From Athripsodes cinereus (lineage: Eukaryota; Arthropoda; Insecta; Trichoptera; Leptoceridae), in the NCBI GenBank assembly GCA_947579605.1, contig OX388307.1:23537237-23601236 (forward strand): DNA of 64,000 nt, written 5' to 3'. This document shows positions 43,252 to 53,720 of this stretch, in pieces. The position numbers were made by a program, and so were the translations under genes. A model generated the notes under the pieces. The model was not told the origin of the DNA. It ran no database searches and saw only the letters and a program-made list of their open reading frames with translations. Within the stretch, counting starts at the first letter, position 1, and every line of letters starts with the position of its first letter.

Positions 43252-43505
43252 CAGTCTTATTAATAAAAATCCGCCAAACCATGGTTGAACCACTGATTTC
43301 GTGATCCGCCTATTAGCGTTTGAACCACCGATCAAATTTTCTTTATTAATAAAAATATTTAATCCGTACCATAGACATCTGTACTTTATATAAAAGATTT
43401 CATATGGCAACTCGAAAATTCGCTCTATTATGTTGGTTGCCATGTTACACGACGCTGGTAAACAGACAAATTCAAAACAAACAAGCGGCTGTCAAAATTA
43501 TCTTA

Positions 43506-43839
43506 CAGTGGAACCTCTCATAACGAGTTTAATTCGTTCCAGACTCTTACTCGTTATGCGAAACATTTTTTTCTATAGAAATCAATGTAAAATACAATAA
43601 TGCGTTCCATGCCGAAAGAATAAGTAGGTATTCTTGGAGAACTTTTTTATTAAAGTTTATTCAAATAAAATTACTTATAAAAGAGTGTTACAACTTAAAA
43701 TACAATTTAGATTAGAAAAAAAAACGTACCTAAATAAAAATATGAATTTATGACAAATAATTATCCATTTTTATGGGAGCAACTTTTTCACTTTTTCTTT
43801 TGCTCGTTATGCGAATACTCGTTATGAGAGGTTCCACTG
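43506..43839. mobile_element. pogo/Tigger-like MITE
   Basis: The ends CAGTGGAACCTCTCATAACG and complement are flanked by TA on both sides (43504-43505, 43840-43841). CAGTGGAACCTC...TAACGAG termini and TA duplication are typical of pogo-group Tc1/mariner elements. Subterminal ACTCGTTATGCGAA is repeated. It is 334 bp and non-coding. Confidence 0.85.
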
Positions 43840-44183
43840 TATTGGTTTTTTCATCTGACATTTTGTACCCAAATACACAGAAATATAAAATATGATGAGG
43901 AAGGTTTGTATAATTGAAAAGCAAATGTAATAATGGAATGACATTTTATTTATTTATCAAATAAATCATAATCTGACACACAATCAGTGATATGGGTATA
44001 ACATAACACTGCGCACAATATGCATTACTAACCATCAGTAAAATTTTATTTTCTGCTTTCCCTTTTACATTCAAATGATGTACAGGAATAATTCTCATCA
44101 GAATCAATCAATATAACTTTCATACAACATGGAAAAAAGTATCTCTGTCACGAAACAATTAAATGCGTCTATCAAAAAACAAA

Positions 44184-47039
44184 TTAACCCATTACTGCAT
44201 AAGGTTTATTCCTGCATATTTCTTTACGATTTCTTCAACACTTACAAAACATTACCTCAATATGCCTAAAATGAGTTTTTTTTTTTTTACTAATTTTACT
44301 TTTTTAGATCTGGAGCGTCCCGTTTTCGGGACGTTATGCATAGATGTTACATTTCAGTCTTATATAGAGAAATTAAATATTACTCATTGTGTTTTTTATA
44401 TATCTATTTATTTTTAAGTTTTCAAATAATATAAGTGTGAATATATTTTATAACATTTTAATACTTGAATTACCTTTAGCTAAACATAAACTTAGAATTT
44501 TACTTACATTTATATAGAAAAAAAAATATATGTAAATCAGTGAAATAAAAATTAACTCATGTTATTTATGTATGGTAAATTTTGAAACATTTTGGATGAA
44601 GTCCGACTGAACATTTTTCACAAACGTACACAGTTTTTCCTTTGCAATGAGCACAGCGGCGTTGCGTATTTTTTTCATTTTCCACAATCCAGTGGTTTGT
44701 GCAATCATTGCGTATGCTCGTCAATGGCTTAGGAAAAACCCGTCCCTTATTGGAATCAATTCCATGTTTTTTCAATAACGTGATCGCAACATACCTTCTA
44801 AAATTTAGCAAACAGTCTGAATGACTGCAGTTTTTTAACCGTTTTGCCAATAACCAACTATTTACAATTGTTACATCCAGAAAATAAGCGAAAATTGGCC
44901 ACCACCATTTTTTTATTCTCATTCTCGACCTATAAGCTGCCACGAGCTGATCCATTTTGTCGACACCTCCCATGTTTAGATTATACGCCATCACAACCGA
45001 TGGCTGAGAAATATTTATAAGGCCTTTTTTTTCTCGAGACCAACAATCTACAGGCTGGATGGAAAGCTCTTGGAAGTTCGTAGCCATAGTAACCACGTTG
45101 TTATCATTCCATCGAATCAACATAACCCCATCATCGCTTACACGGTAATCATAATCACCACGTTTTTTTCTTTTTCGCATCTCTGTGACATGGACCAATG
45201 GACATTTTTGTGTGCGATCAGCTCGTATTGTTCCAGTAGCGCAAATTCCGATAGATCGTAGGTAACTCATCAAATCCAAAGAAGTGAAGTAGTTGTCAAA
45301 AAACACTTTATGGCCAGCTTTTGTTGGGATATTTCCGTCATTCAATAGTGATACAACAACATCTCCTCCAACACCAAATACCTTTTCGTTATTCCCCTTT
45401 CCCGTATATATTTGAAAATTCATCATATACCCATCGCTTGAACATAAAGCCCAATTTTTAAAACCAAATCGGATGGGTTTCCCTCGAATGAATTGCTTTG
45501 CGTAGTGATTGCCGTAATAGGGAATCATACTTTCATCTACACAGATATTTTCATCAACCCCTCCGTGATATCTAAATGATTCATTTAGTTTCTGAAGAAA
45601 TGGTCGAAGTTTGAATAGGCGATCGTTCTTATCAATTTTAGAATTATCGTTCAGATGAATATGTCTAAGTATTGTTTCAAATCGATTACACCTCATAGAT
45701 TTCGCTAAAATATGTGGCACATCTTCTTCTTTTGACCAATACATACGCTTGTTAGGATATTTTCCGTATCCAGATAATAAAAGTCCACCAATTATGACAA
45801 ACAATTCATCTTTAGTCATTTCTAAATTAATATTTTTTTGCGTTTTAGCATATAAATTAGTTTCATGTAAAATATGATCTAATAACTCTTCGTTGAAAAA
45901 TAATGAAAAGAAATCGATCGGAGTTTCGCACTTGGTTGCCTCAACCGATGATCCAACGGGAGTGCAGACAGTTTGCAAATCAGACTCAAGATCTTTTTTA
46001 AACCATCTTCTCTCTGTCCTCGTACGTTTTGTAGGCGGTGGAATCAAGGAATCTTCTTCTTCAAGATCTGCGGATGTAGCTACTTGCACTTCACAAGCGG
46101 AATTCAGCAATCTCCATCCCAAATGATTCATTTCTCCTTCGTTTTCATCATCACTCTTATCCGAATCTTCGTCTGTATCATTACCTGTCTCTTCGGGCGG
46201 AATCGCATAAATAATTGACTCAAAATTATTGTCAGTGTCTTGTCTTTCTAATTCACTGATTATTTCTTCGACACTCAATCTGGTAAAAAAATAAAATATC
46301 TATGAATAAATCATTATCAAGCAGCTGAAATGATTTCAAGGGAAAGAAGAACATTACGAAGTGAAATGTTAATTCGAAAATTAAAACGAAATTAGAAACG
46401 AATGAATTAGTAAAATAAATAAGTAAATTTATTTGAATGAATTTCCAATAGTTATGTACTTTTTGTAAATTTTCTATCCCAACTTGACATAAAATGTTAA
46501 CATTTTTCGCACTAAAATAATACACAATTCAATTATTTCATCGTTTTGCAAAAAGATATAAAAAAAGTAATGAAGTTTTGAAAATAATGACGTGCGCGAA
46601 ACGTTAGTTGGTACTAAGTGTATATTCTCAAAGTGTCATGAATGCATAACGTCCTATAAAAAGGATCTCAAAAACTAACTGAAGATTACGCACAAATATA
46701 AAATGTTAATCATTGATTGTTATATATCAAATGAAAGCTGAATGTTTTTATTTCGACACTCTTTTAATATTATTTTCATAATAAACAAAAAAATATAAGT
46801 TTTTATCAAATTTCTTACCCAGCGCGCACACTGTAAACTCGCTTGGCGGCCATCTTGGATTCAACTAGCTATTCCAAAGAAATCAATGCATTGTTGCCAA
46901 ATATATTGACGCTACGAAGTTGCCAATTTATTTAGCTTCATATTGGTCCAAAAAAAAACAAAGATATCTTTATGTATACTCAAAAATTATACAAAATACT
47001 GAGATCCTAAAAACGGGATCTTATGTCGTAATGGGTTAA
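44184..47039 (-). mobile_element. Complete piggyBac element
   Basis: TTAA at both ends (44184-44187, 47036-47039). Terminal inverted repeats CCCATTACTGCATAAG / CCCATTACGACATAAG; subterminal motifs (GATCTGGAGCGTCCCGTTTT, and GATCC/ACGTCC blocks near 46645 and 47003) repeat inward. One uninterrupted transposase gene lies between, 1.7 kb on the minus strand. All visible parts needed for movement are present, so this may be an autonomous copy. Confidence 0.9.
44566..46278 (-). CDS. piggyBac transposase
   Basis: 570 residues, unbroken. An acidic N-terminal region precedes the DDE core: ENICVDESMIPYYG (first Asp about 246), HKVFFDNYFTSLDLMSYL (second about 327), and NMGGVDKMDQLVAAYRSR (third about 438), in the order known for piggyBac transposases. 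KWWWPIFAYFLDVTIVNSWL and a C-terminal Cys/His zinc domain (CAHCKGKTVYVCEKCSVGLH) complete it; that domain binds the transposon ends in characterised relatives. The ATG at 46278 is the first in frame. A length close to 590 residues is normal. It should catalyse TTAA-specific cut and paste. Confidence 0.92.
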   Translation of the reverse strand: MSVEEIISELERQDTDNNFESIIYAIPPEETGNDTDEDSDKSDDENEGEMNHLGWRLLNSACEVQVATSADLEEEDSLIPPPTKRTRTERRWFKKDLESDLQTVCTPVGSSVEATKCETPIDFFSLFFNEELLDHILHETNLYAKTQKNINLEMTKDELFVIIGGLLLSGYGKYPNKRMYWSKEEDVPHILAKSMRCNRFETILRHIHLNDNSKIDKNDRLFKLRPFLQKLNESFRYHGGVDENICVDESMIPYYGNHYAKQFIRGKPIRFGFKNWALCSSDGYMMNFQIYTGKGNNEKVFGVGGDVVVSLLNDGNIPTKAGHKVFFDNYFTSLDLMSYLRSIGICATGTIRADRTQKCPLVHVTEMRKRKKRGDYDYRVSDDGVMLIRWNDNNVVTMATNFQELSIQPVDCWSREKKGLINISQPSVVMAYNLNMGGVDKMDQLVAAYRSRMRIKKWWWPIFAYFLDVTIVNSWLLAKRLKNCSHSDCLLNFRRYVAITLLKKHGIDSNKGRVFPKPLTSIRNDCTNHWIVENEKNTQRRCAHCKGKTVYVCEKCSVGLHPKCFKIYHT

Positions 47040-47443
47040 GAAACTGGTGTTTTGTCACACGAAAAAAGTGTCTATTATCACAAGAAAAACAACTGATTGA
47101 ATTAAATTCACATTCGGATACTACTTAAGCGTATTTTTAACCCAAACCAACTCCGATAAATTGTAAAATAACTGCAAAACGTACATGTAAACCCGCATAG
47201 CAAACATCTGACGTAAAATCCAACATGGCGGGCAGATGACGCCGATTTGAACCACCTTACTTAAATCACCTTACTTAAACCACCTCGAGAGGCGGATCAA
47301 CCACTTTTAAACTAGGTTCAAGCTGATCAACGTTTATCAATACGTTTTTTGTCTGATCGGTGGTTCATCTCCTTCTAGAAATTTAATCTACGTTTATTAA
47401 TAAGACTGTAAAAAGTCAGAACTCAAACCTCGATTGCCCTATG

Positions 47444-48010
47444 TCAGTTTTGTAATTTTAAATAGTTAACAACGTCAGTTTTGAATTTTGGGAAACTGTC
47501 AGCAAAAATATCACTATGATCTCCTACCAGATTCCCCAGTCTGTGAATTCGGATTAGTGGTGAATAATAAACATAATTATTCCGAGTATTAGATTCGTGA
47601 AATGTCACAGTTTGTCTGGTTAACCTGGCAGGAACACTAAATTGTAATAACTCGACCAATTCCGGAGAGTCAATGGCGCCATTCAGTAATTTATGCATGA
47701 AACAGAGATCAAACAGCATCCTTCGGCTTTTCAAGGTGAGGAGACCAAGCTCATCCATCAGCGCAGGATAGTCTACATCCTCAACCGGGATTCCCTTTTT
47801 GTAGTTGATCAGTCTCAGAAATTTTCTTTGCACCCTCTCTACACTATTATTGTGGATGGCATAATTAGGAGACCATATAGTTGTATTGTATTCCAAGAGA
47901 GGTCTCACGAGGGATACAAATAGTAGCCTATAAGACTGAATCGACCGTAGGTCGGATGCTAATCTGAATATAAAGCCTAGACACCTCATTGCCTTGCTGA
48001 CATAATTCAA
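47444..48010 (-). pseudogene. LINE polymerase C-terminal part
   Basis: 188 open codons: VSKAMRCLGFIFRLASDLRS, LVRPLLEYNTTIWSPNYAIH, SVERVQRKFLRLINYKKGIP, MLFDLCFMHKLLNGAIDSPE. This is the region that follows the RT in Jockey/CR1-like elements, as in the intact LINE at 23240-23750. The 5' side stops abruptly at about 48004, where a copy of the hAT-associated unit begins. Confidence 0.75.
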
Positions 48011-48130
48011 AAATTCCTCGGTTTTCTTAAAGAATATTTTCTCACAGTACCTTTTTTACAATGTACCGGGTATTTGTACCGAATATTGTTTATGTCAATA
48101 TCTGGTGCTTTTACCGAATATCCGATACTT
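48004..48130. repeat. Partial copy of the hAT-associated unit
   Basis: AAAAATTCCTCGGTTTTCTTAAAGAATATTTTCTC...GTACCGGGTATTTGTACCGA matches the units at 33822, 38508 and 49936. It directly adjoins the LINE C-terminal fragment. Confidence 0.7.
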
Positions 48131-48900
48131 TAACTATGGATTCGTGGACACCCACTTACGACTCGTGCACCCCCAATTTTTAGTCACGCCATCGTAGACC
48201 CCCGTCGAGTCTCCCGTGGGGATCCACCTGGACCACTTTAGGAATCACTGGTATAGTGTAAAAAAATAAAATTCATATATGTTGAACAATTATATTTAAC
48301 TCAGATTTGTTTATAAATTATCTGCTGTACGTAATATAATATGTAGGTACTAATATACATATATCTTTGGTACTAATTTATTTTTTTAAGTTGATACCTA
48401 CTCATTCATTTTAAATTTATAAAAATTCTTTCAAGACGAACGCAAGGACATTCCTGGCTACCAAATAATCATACTACTATAATATGTTCTCATCATTTTA
48501 AAGAAAATTACTTCTACGATACAAAAAAGGGAAAACGTTTCTTGAAAAAGACAGGAAAAGTGGTGGAATAAAATTGATGTCTCAACATAACTCTTTTATC
48601 TTGTAATATTATTTTTTGTAAAAGGCAATTGCCGTATATTGAATAAATAAAAAAATATACCTATATCTTTATTTTGTTTAATTGTGTATCTATACTCTAA
48701 CCATCATATTTATTATTATTATTTGTTTTATATTACTACATTACTAGGTAGTTGCTAAATTATTTTGCCTTGCACTCATGCTAATGTGTATGTGTAGATA
48801 CTTTTATAATAATGTTTTTCTCTATATATTGTTGTTTTTATTGTATATTGTTTCAAAAGCCTATGCCGTTCATTGTATAAATAAATAAATATTATTTTTC
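48131..48900. other. Spacer, mostly AT-rich
   Basis: No gene was recognised. GGATCCACCTGGACCACTTT...GGAATCACTGG at 48219-48252 is a short GC-richer piece of unknown origin. Confidence 0.45.
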
Positions 48901-48904
48901 GGAA

Positions 48905-49200
48905 GTATTCACAACCCTGTTCAACAAAAAGTTAGATGCATTCGATTTTGCGACACAAATTTTGTTCGTCCTGTCATATCTAGTGTTAACATGTTAGATC
49001 AATGCATACAAACGGCATTTTCATACAAAAATACAATCCAAATTTCCGACTATTCCGTTTGATTTTCCAAAAATTTTCTTTTATATAAACAGCGTCCTGA
49101 TAATTACGAACATACCAAAAAATGAATTAGCCAAGTTGGTTCAGCCGTTCTCAAGTTATGGAATGACATACATGGTCAATCGATTTTTATTTATAAGATA
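48905..49200. repeat. Dispersed repeat of unknown class
   Basis: GAATTAGCCAAGTTGGTTCAGCC and GTTCTCAAGTTATGGAATGAC form a phrase found in many animal dispersed repeats, and a TATA-rich end follows. Class not determined from sequence. Confidence 0.35.
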
Positions 49201-49205
49201 TATAT

Positions 49206-49393
49206 ACGAGTTCGTCGGTAGCCTAGGGGTAGAGTCTCGGCCTTCAGAACAAGGGGTCCGTGGTTCGATCTCAGGTGCCGGCAAACTCCCCTTTCACGGC
49301 ACAAACTTTTAGCTTAGTGTGAAAGGCGTATAAGGTTGTATTTGGGTTTATAACAAAACCCAGATAATATATCTTTTATGAATAAAAAAAAAA
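49206..49393 (+). repeat. tRNA-headed SINE, full length
   Basis: The head GTCGGTAGCCTAGGGGTAGA (A box) and GGTTCGATCTC (B box) forms a tRNA-like cloverleaf with GTCGGTA/TGCCGGC as acceptor stem. The body continues CAAACTCCCCTTTCACGGCA and GTTGTATTTGGGTTTATAAC and ends in A-rich sequence. A truncated relative is at 13083-13200. Confidence 0.8.
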
Positions 49394-49439
49394 ATCTCTT
49401 ATTCATATTCCTGTATAATTATAATATTTTTTGTCATAG

Positions 49440-49594
49440 CTATCTATCTATTCCCTCACGCTGTATCCCAAGTGGGGTAGGCAGAGAGAACGGAACGCCA
49501 ATTAGATCTGTCCTTACATAGGTACTTCTTTCGCTTCCTCCAGTCATACAATTTCTCATGCACGTCGGTTTCTTTTACTCAAAACACGGCTGTA
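49440..49594 (-). pseudogene. RTE-like LINE 3' fragment
   Basis: CTATCTATCTATTCCCTCAC...CAAGTGGGGTAGGCAGAGAG...CTTTCGCTTCCTCCAGTCAT...CTCATGCACGTCGG aligns with the 3' ends at 17036 and 28357, including the tetranucleotide tail. It is truncated after about 150 bp. Confidence 0.7.
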
Positions 49595-49863
49595 CGGTAC
49601 TACTTGACTCCCTAGTACGCGTCGTACACAGACTGTATCTCCAAGGTGGACTGGAATCGGGGTGAGTGGGGGTTTGCTGGCTCCCTCGCCGCTTGTAACC
49701 ACCGATGAAGATGGTGGTAGTGTTACCATGCGGGTAACGTCGATCAACAGATCGTCGGCAGCCGGTACGTCGATGGGTGAAGACACTCAGCTTACACCGC
49801 CAAAGCACGTCGGAAGGCTGCCTAATAGACCACCTGCAGAGACCCACACTGCTCGCGGCTTCT
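49595..49863 (-). other. GC-richer segment with a short open frame
   Basis: On the minus strand an open frame (SSPIDVPAADDLLIDVTRMV, then VHLGDTVCVRRVLGSQVV) runs from 49786 into the RTE fragment. The sequence is continuous with 50562-51199 once the hAT MITE is removed, so both belong to one older element, possibly the leader and gag start of an LTR element. Family not recognised. Confidence 0.3.
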
Positions 49864-49871
49864 CCGTCAAC

Positions 49872-50561
49872 CAGTGTGACCAGATTTTATTTTCAAAAAC
49901 TACTAAATGGGGAAGTCAAAAACTACTAAATTCTTAAAATGGTATAGGAATTTGAAGTATTTCAAAAGTCCTCGGTTTTCTTAAACAATATTTTATCACA
50001 GTACCTTTTTCTACAACCTACCGGGTATTTGTACCGACTGTTGTTACTTTTCAGATACTTTGTTACTCGCTTAAATTTCTACCCCCCCGTCGCGAAATTT
50101 TCAAAATGGTATAGGAATTTGAAGTATTTCAAAAACTCCTCGGTTTTCTTAAACAATATTTTCTTGCAGTACTTTTTTCTAAAATGTACCGGGTATTTGT
50201 ACCGACGATGGTCAAAATCGGATACTTTTCTTTTCACGAAAATTTCTAGCCCCCGTCGCCGAAATTTCAAAATGGTATAGGAATTTGAAGTATTTCAAAA
50301 ACTCCTCGGTTTTCTTAAACAATATTTTTCGCAGTACCTTTTTCTACTATGTACCGACAATTATTTTTCGGGTACTTCTTTTCCCAAGTACCCGATACTT
50401 TATCTACCAATTACCGACCAAATACAAAAACTACCAAAAACTACTAAAAAAACTACCAAAATCTACTAAAAACTACCAAAGAAATAAAAACTACTAAACA
50501 TTCTTGCCAAAGCCTCAAAAACTACCAAAAAAGTAGGAAACTACCAAATCTGGTCACACTG
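49872..50561. mobile_element. hAT-type MITE with perfect 8 bp duplication
   Basis: CAGTGTGACCAGATTT and its complement bound the element. CCGTCAAC occurs at 49864-49871 and 50562-50569, an exact 8 bp duplication typical of hAT. Inside are three tandem copies of a 166-167 bp unit (starts at 49936, 50103 and 50269) and, near the ends, many AAACTACTAAA/AAACTACCAAA iterations. Length 690 bp. No transposase. Confidence 0.92.
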
Positions 50562-50569
50562 CCGTCAAC

Positions 50570-51199
50570 ACCTAGGTACACCACAATGACACACTCGCAA
50601 GCGCACACACCACGGGCAATGAACCAATGGTGCACCGGCTATCTTGAGTGTCCAAATAGGTATACGGCGGCGTATCGAGTGAAGAGTTGAGTAGGTAGCC
50701 ACCACAATGCGAATCTACGTCGGTGCAGAGGAGATGCTTGCTTCGTGTATGCCAAAGAAAGTCCAAATCCGTTCCAATGGTCGTGGTCAGCAAGAGTATC
50801 CAATGTCCAGTCCGGTCAGTCCAACAGTCAAACGAAGTCCAATAGAAAGCAAGGTAGTGGCAGGGTGGTAGAAAAAAAACACGTATATCCTTATCGTACA
50901 ACAGCTCAGCAGTGAGTGACGCGCTACTGAATCGCATCCCCTTATATACACCGCCCGACCGGCGAGTCCCGTCTCATCGGGCACCTCAACCTGGGCGGTA
51001 TACCGTGCGTTCTATGCAACACGGTGTGTCATGCGTTCTCAACCCAACACACCACGTGCCGCTCGGGGACCGACTCAGTAGTCGTCTTTCTTTATTAAAC
51101 ATAATATATTTACATTTTACATCATTTGTACATTATTACAAGAAATTACAATATCGCAAAATGCCTTATACTATTACATTTATCAACAATATCAACAGT
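50570..51199 (-). promoter_or_regulatory. LTR-like promoter segment on the minus strand
   Basis: On the minus strand an AATAAA lies near 51095, a CG-rich stretch follows, and GGTGTATATAAGGGGATGC (TATA box at about 50940-50948) precedes CG-rich leader-like sequence. This layout suits the promoter half of an LTR. No second LTR or primer site was found, so the call is tentative. Confidence 0.3.
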
Positions 51200-52272
51200 A
51201 TGACGACCAGAGATGTGCAAAATACTTTCAAAAAAGTATTTAAATACAAAATACAAATACTTTAGAATTTTTGTATTTCAAATACAAAATACTAAATACT
51301 TTTTCGAAATGGTATTTAAATACAAAATACAAAATACGTATTTTCAAAATACTTTTTTAAAATACTTTTTACAAATAGTCGAACAAGGTGTAAGACAAAA
51401 TTATTTAATATTTAAACCATTGATGAATGAAAAAGAAATTAAAAACTGGACAAAAGTATACATAAATGGAGAAAGGGTTGACATGATTCGATATAGCATT
51501 GCTTGCAGACAATTGATGAATGCCATTGATGAATGAAAAACTGGACAAGAGTTTACATAAATGGAGAAAGGGTTGACATGATTCGATATAGCATTGCTTG
51601 CAGACAATGAGGATGAGCCTTAGGAAGAACTGTCAAAATAGATTTTTTTTTAATTAAGTCATGACAAAATGTACGGTTGTTAGAAGAGATAAGCCGAAAA
51701 TTGTCATAAATGGATTGAGTATCATCAAGCAGGTAAGAGAATTCCTGACTTGGGCTACAAAATAAATCAGAATGGATAATCCAAATCTGAAATTATGGAC
51801 TACTGTAACATCATATTATATACAGGACTGCTCCAGACTCTTCCTTATCGTCTTCAGATGGTTTTTAACCCTTAGCAGGAATCGCTATTTTAGGCAACTT
51901 AACTGGAATCGGGGGTCAAAAATGACCCCAACAGAGTTGTTAGGTATCATATTCACACCATCAACATATTTTTAATTTTTCGTTTAATTTATTATTAAAC
52001 AACTTATTAACTAAACTATTAACAATTTTTATTACACATTTTACCATAAACTATATAGTTTTTAGCAAAATCAACTTCTGTTTAATAATTTTGACAGTAT
52101 CAACTACAGGAGCTTTTATTCATTAAATAAATAAAAATAACATAAAAACTTTTACTTATATGAACATTTAACAAAAGAACAGGAACTTCTCTTGAGATCA
52201 ACTCAAACAAAAAAAAACAACCTAAAACAAAACTCCTCTTGTAAGTCTAACATTTGGTAGGTACATGTGATA

Positions 52273-53558
52273 TTAGGTCCTTACATATGAAATTGGCGTT
52301 TGGCGAACTGGCAACTTTGATTCAAAATATGTGGCGTTCGGCTAGGAATTCCAAATTCAAATTTATTTCAAATTTAAGACCATGTATTTCTGTGTTCGAA
52401 TTACGAAATTTATTTGTTATCGCGTCATTTGTTTTTCTTTCACATCGTTCTGTTCACAATATGAAGAACTTAAAATATCGCTATATTTACGAATATGAGT
52501 TTCACCTCGGCACTAGTGCTGCAGAAACGGCTCGTAGGATTAACAATGCGTATGGGGAAGCTACTGCAAAAGAAAATACGGTACGTTATTGGTTCCAACG
52601 TTTCCGTTCTGGAAATTTTGACCTACAGAACAAGCCTCGTGGACGGCCGGAGACACAAGTTGATAACGAAGAATTAAAAGCAATTGTGGAAGCAGATCCA
52701 TCGCAAACCACGTCAGAGTTAGCGGCAGGCTTCGGTGTGAGTGATAAAACCATTTTGATTCACTTGAAACAAATTGGAAAAGTGAAAAAACTTGAAAAAT
52801 GGGTACCGCATGAATTGAGCGACGCAAACAAAGAAACACGCGTCGAGTGTTGCGTTTCACTTCTCAACCGGCACAATAATGAAGGCATTTTGAATCGTAT
52901 CGTTACTTGTGATGAAAAATGGATCTTGTACGACAACCGGAAACGTTCTTCACAATGGTTGAACCCAGGTGAACCAGCCAAATTCTGCCCGAAACGAAAG
53001 TTGACTCAGAAAAAGGTACTGGTAAGTGTCTGGTGGACTAGTGCCGGTGTCATCCATTACAGTTTCTTAAGATCTGGGCAAACAATCACGGCTGATGTGT
53101 ATTGTCAACAATTGCAAACGATGATGGAAAAGCTAGCCATTAAACAACCCAGACTGGTCAATCGATCTAGCCCACTGCTGCTTCAGGACAACGCTCGACC
53201 ACATACGGCACGTTTGACGACCGCAAAACTACGGGAGCTGCGACTGGAATGTCTTCGACACCCACCATACTCCCCGGACCTTGCTCCAACTGATTACCAT
53301 TTTTTTCGGAATTTGGACAACTTCATGCAAGGAAAAAAATTCAATTCTCACGAGGCTGTCCAAACGGCCTTCAAAGATTTTATTGATTCTCGCTCACACA
53401 CTTTTTTTAGTAAAGGAATCAATGAACTACCTTCGAGATGGCAAAAGTGCATAGATAGCCATGGTACATACTTTGACTAAATAAAAAAATAGTTTCATAA
53501 AAAAAAATCGTTTTCATTTCTGCCGTATGAAACGCCAATTTCATATGTAAGGACCTAA
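52273..53558 (+). mobile_element. Complete mariner element, inner layer of the nest
   Basis: Perfect 29 bp inverted repeats begin TTAGGTCCTTACATATGAAA and are flanked by TA (52271-52272, 53559-53560). The length is 1286 bp, normal for mariner. The single gene is intact, so the copy may be active or very young. Confidence 0.95.
52461..53480 (+). CDS. mariner transposase
   Basis: 339 residues from ATG 52461; the open frame continues upstream to 52254, but that part lies across the inverted repeat and is not mariner protein. Helix-turn-helix region: SAAETARRINNAYGEATAKE and TVRYWFQRFRSGNFDLQNKP, then the linker WVPHEL. Catalytic triad D,D34D: VTCDEKW, LLQDNARPHTA and YSPDLAPTDYHFF, with 34 residues between the last two Asp. 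It catalyses TA-targeted cut and paste. No lesions. Confidence 0.95.
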   Translation: MKNLKYRYIYEYEFHLGTSAAETARRINNAYGEATAKENTVRYWFQRFRSGNFDLQNKPRGRPETQVDNEELKAIVEADPSQTTSELAAGFGVSDKTILIHLKQIGKVKKLEKWVPHELSDANKETRVECCVSLLNRHNNEGILNRIVTCDEKWILYDNRKRSSQWLNPGEPAKFCPKRKLTQKKVLVSVWWTSAGVIHYSFLRSGQTITADVYCQQLQTMMEKLAIKQPRLVNRSSPLLLQDNARPHTARLTTAKLRELRLECLRHPPYSPDLAPTDYHFFRNLDNFMQGKKFNSHEAVQTAFKDFIDSRSHTFFSKGINELPSRWQKCIDSHGTYFD

Positions 53559-53589
53559 TATTTTTGGCACTATGTTTTTTATATATAAA

Positions 53590-53720
53590 AAGTAAGCACT
53601 TGCTACACTTTAGGGAACCTTTCAGGTCCTTTTTACGATGACATAAATAACACCTTACTCTCTTACGGTTGTTTGTTTGAGTGGCATTAGTGGCTACGTC
53701 TTCTTCTACTTGATGTTCTT
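53590..53720 (-). pseudogene. piggyBac transposase C-terminal remnant
   Basis: The minus strand encodes EEDVATNATQTNNRKRVRCY followed by LCHRKKDLKGSLKCSKC, i.e. the CxxC...CxxC end of a piggyBac transposase. The rest of that transposase is absent, having been deleted before or after the mariner arrived. Confidence 0.75.

Larger units (their letters stand above)
43252..47408. mobile_element. TIR element (CAGTCTTATTAATAAA ends) hosting two others
   Basis: CAGTCTTATTAATAAA opens at 43252 and its complement closes at 47408. Further subterminal motifs (TTGAACCACCGATCA, GATCCGCCT) recur at both ends in opposite orientation. Without its guests (pogo-like MITE and piggyBac) it is only about 1 kb and has no transposase. 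No clear target duplication was seen, so the superfamily is unknown. Confidence 0.7.

Noticed and set aside
43207..43443. 78-codon minus ORF (MATNIIERIFELPYEIFY...)
   Set aside because: It crosses the left inverted repeat of the TIR element at 43252 and has no recognised domain. It might be a relic of that element's gene, but there is not enough support.
51213..51536. 107-codon ORF rich in KYKIQ
   Set aside because: The coding appearance comes from the AAATACAAAATAC subterminal iterations of the hAT element.
52254..52460. 69 extra N-terminal codons of the mariner ORF
   Set aside because: They run through the terminal inverted repeat and 5' UTR; mariner transposases begin near MKNLKYRYIYEYEF.
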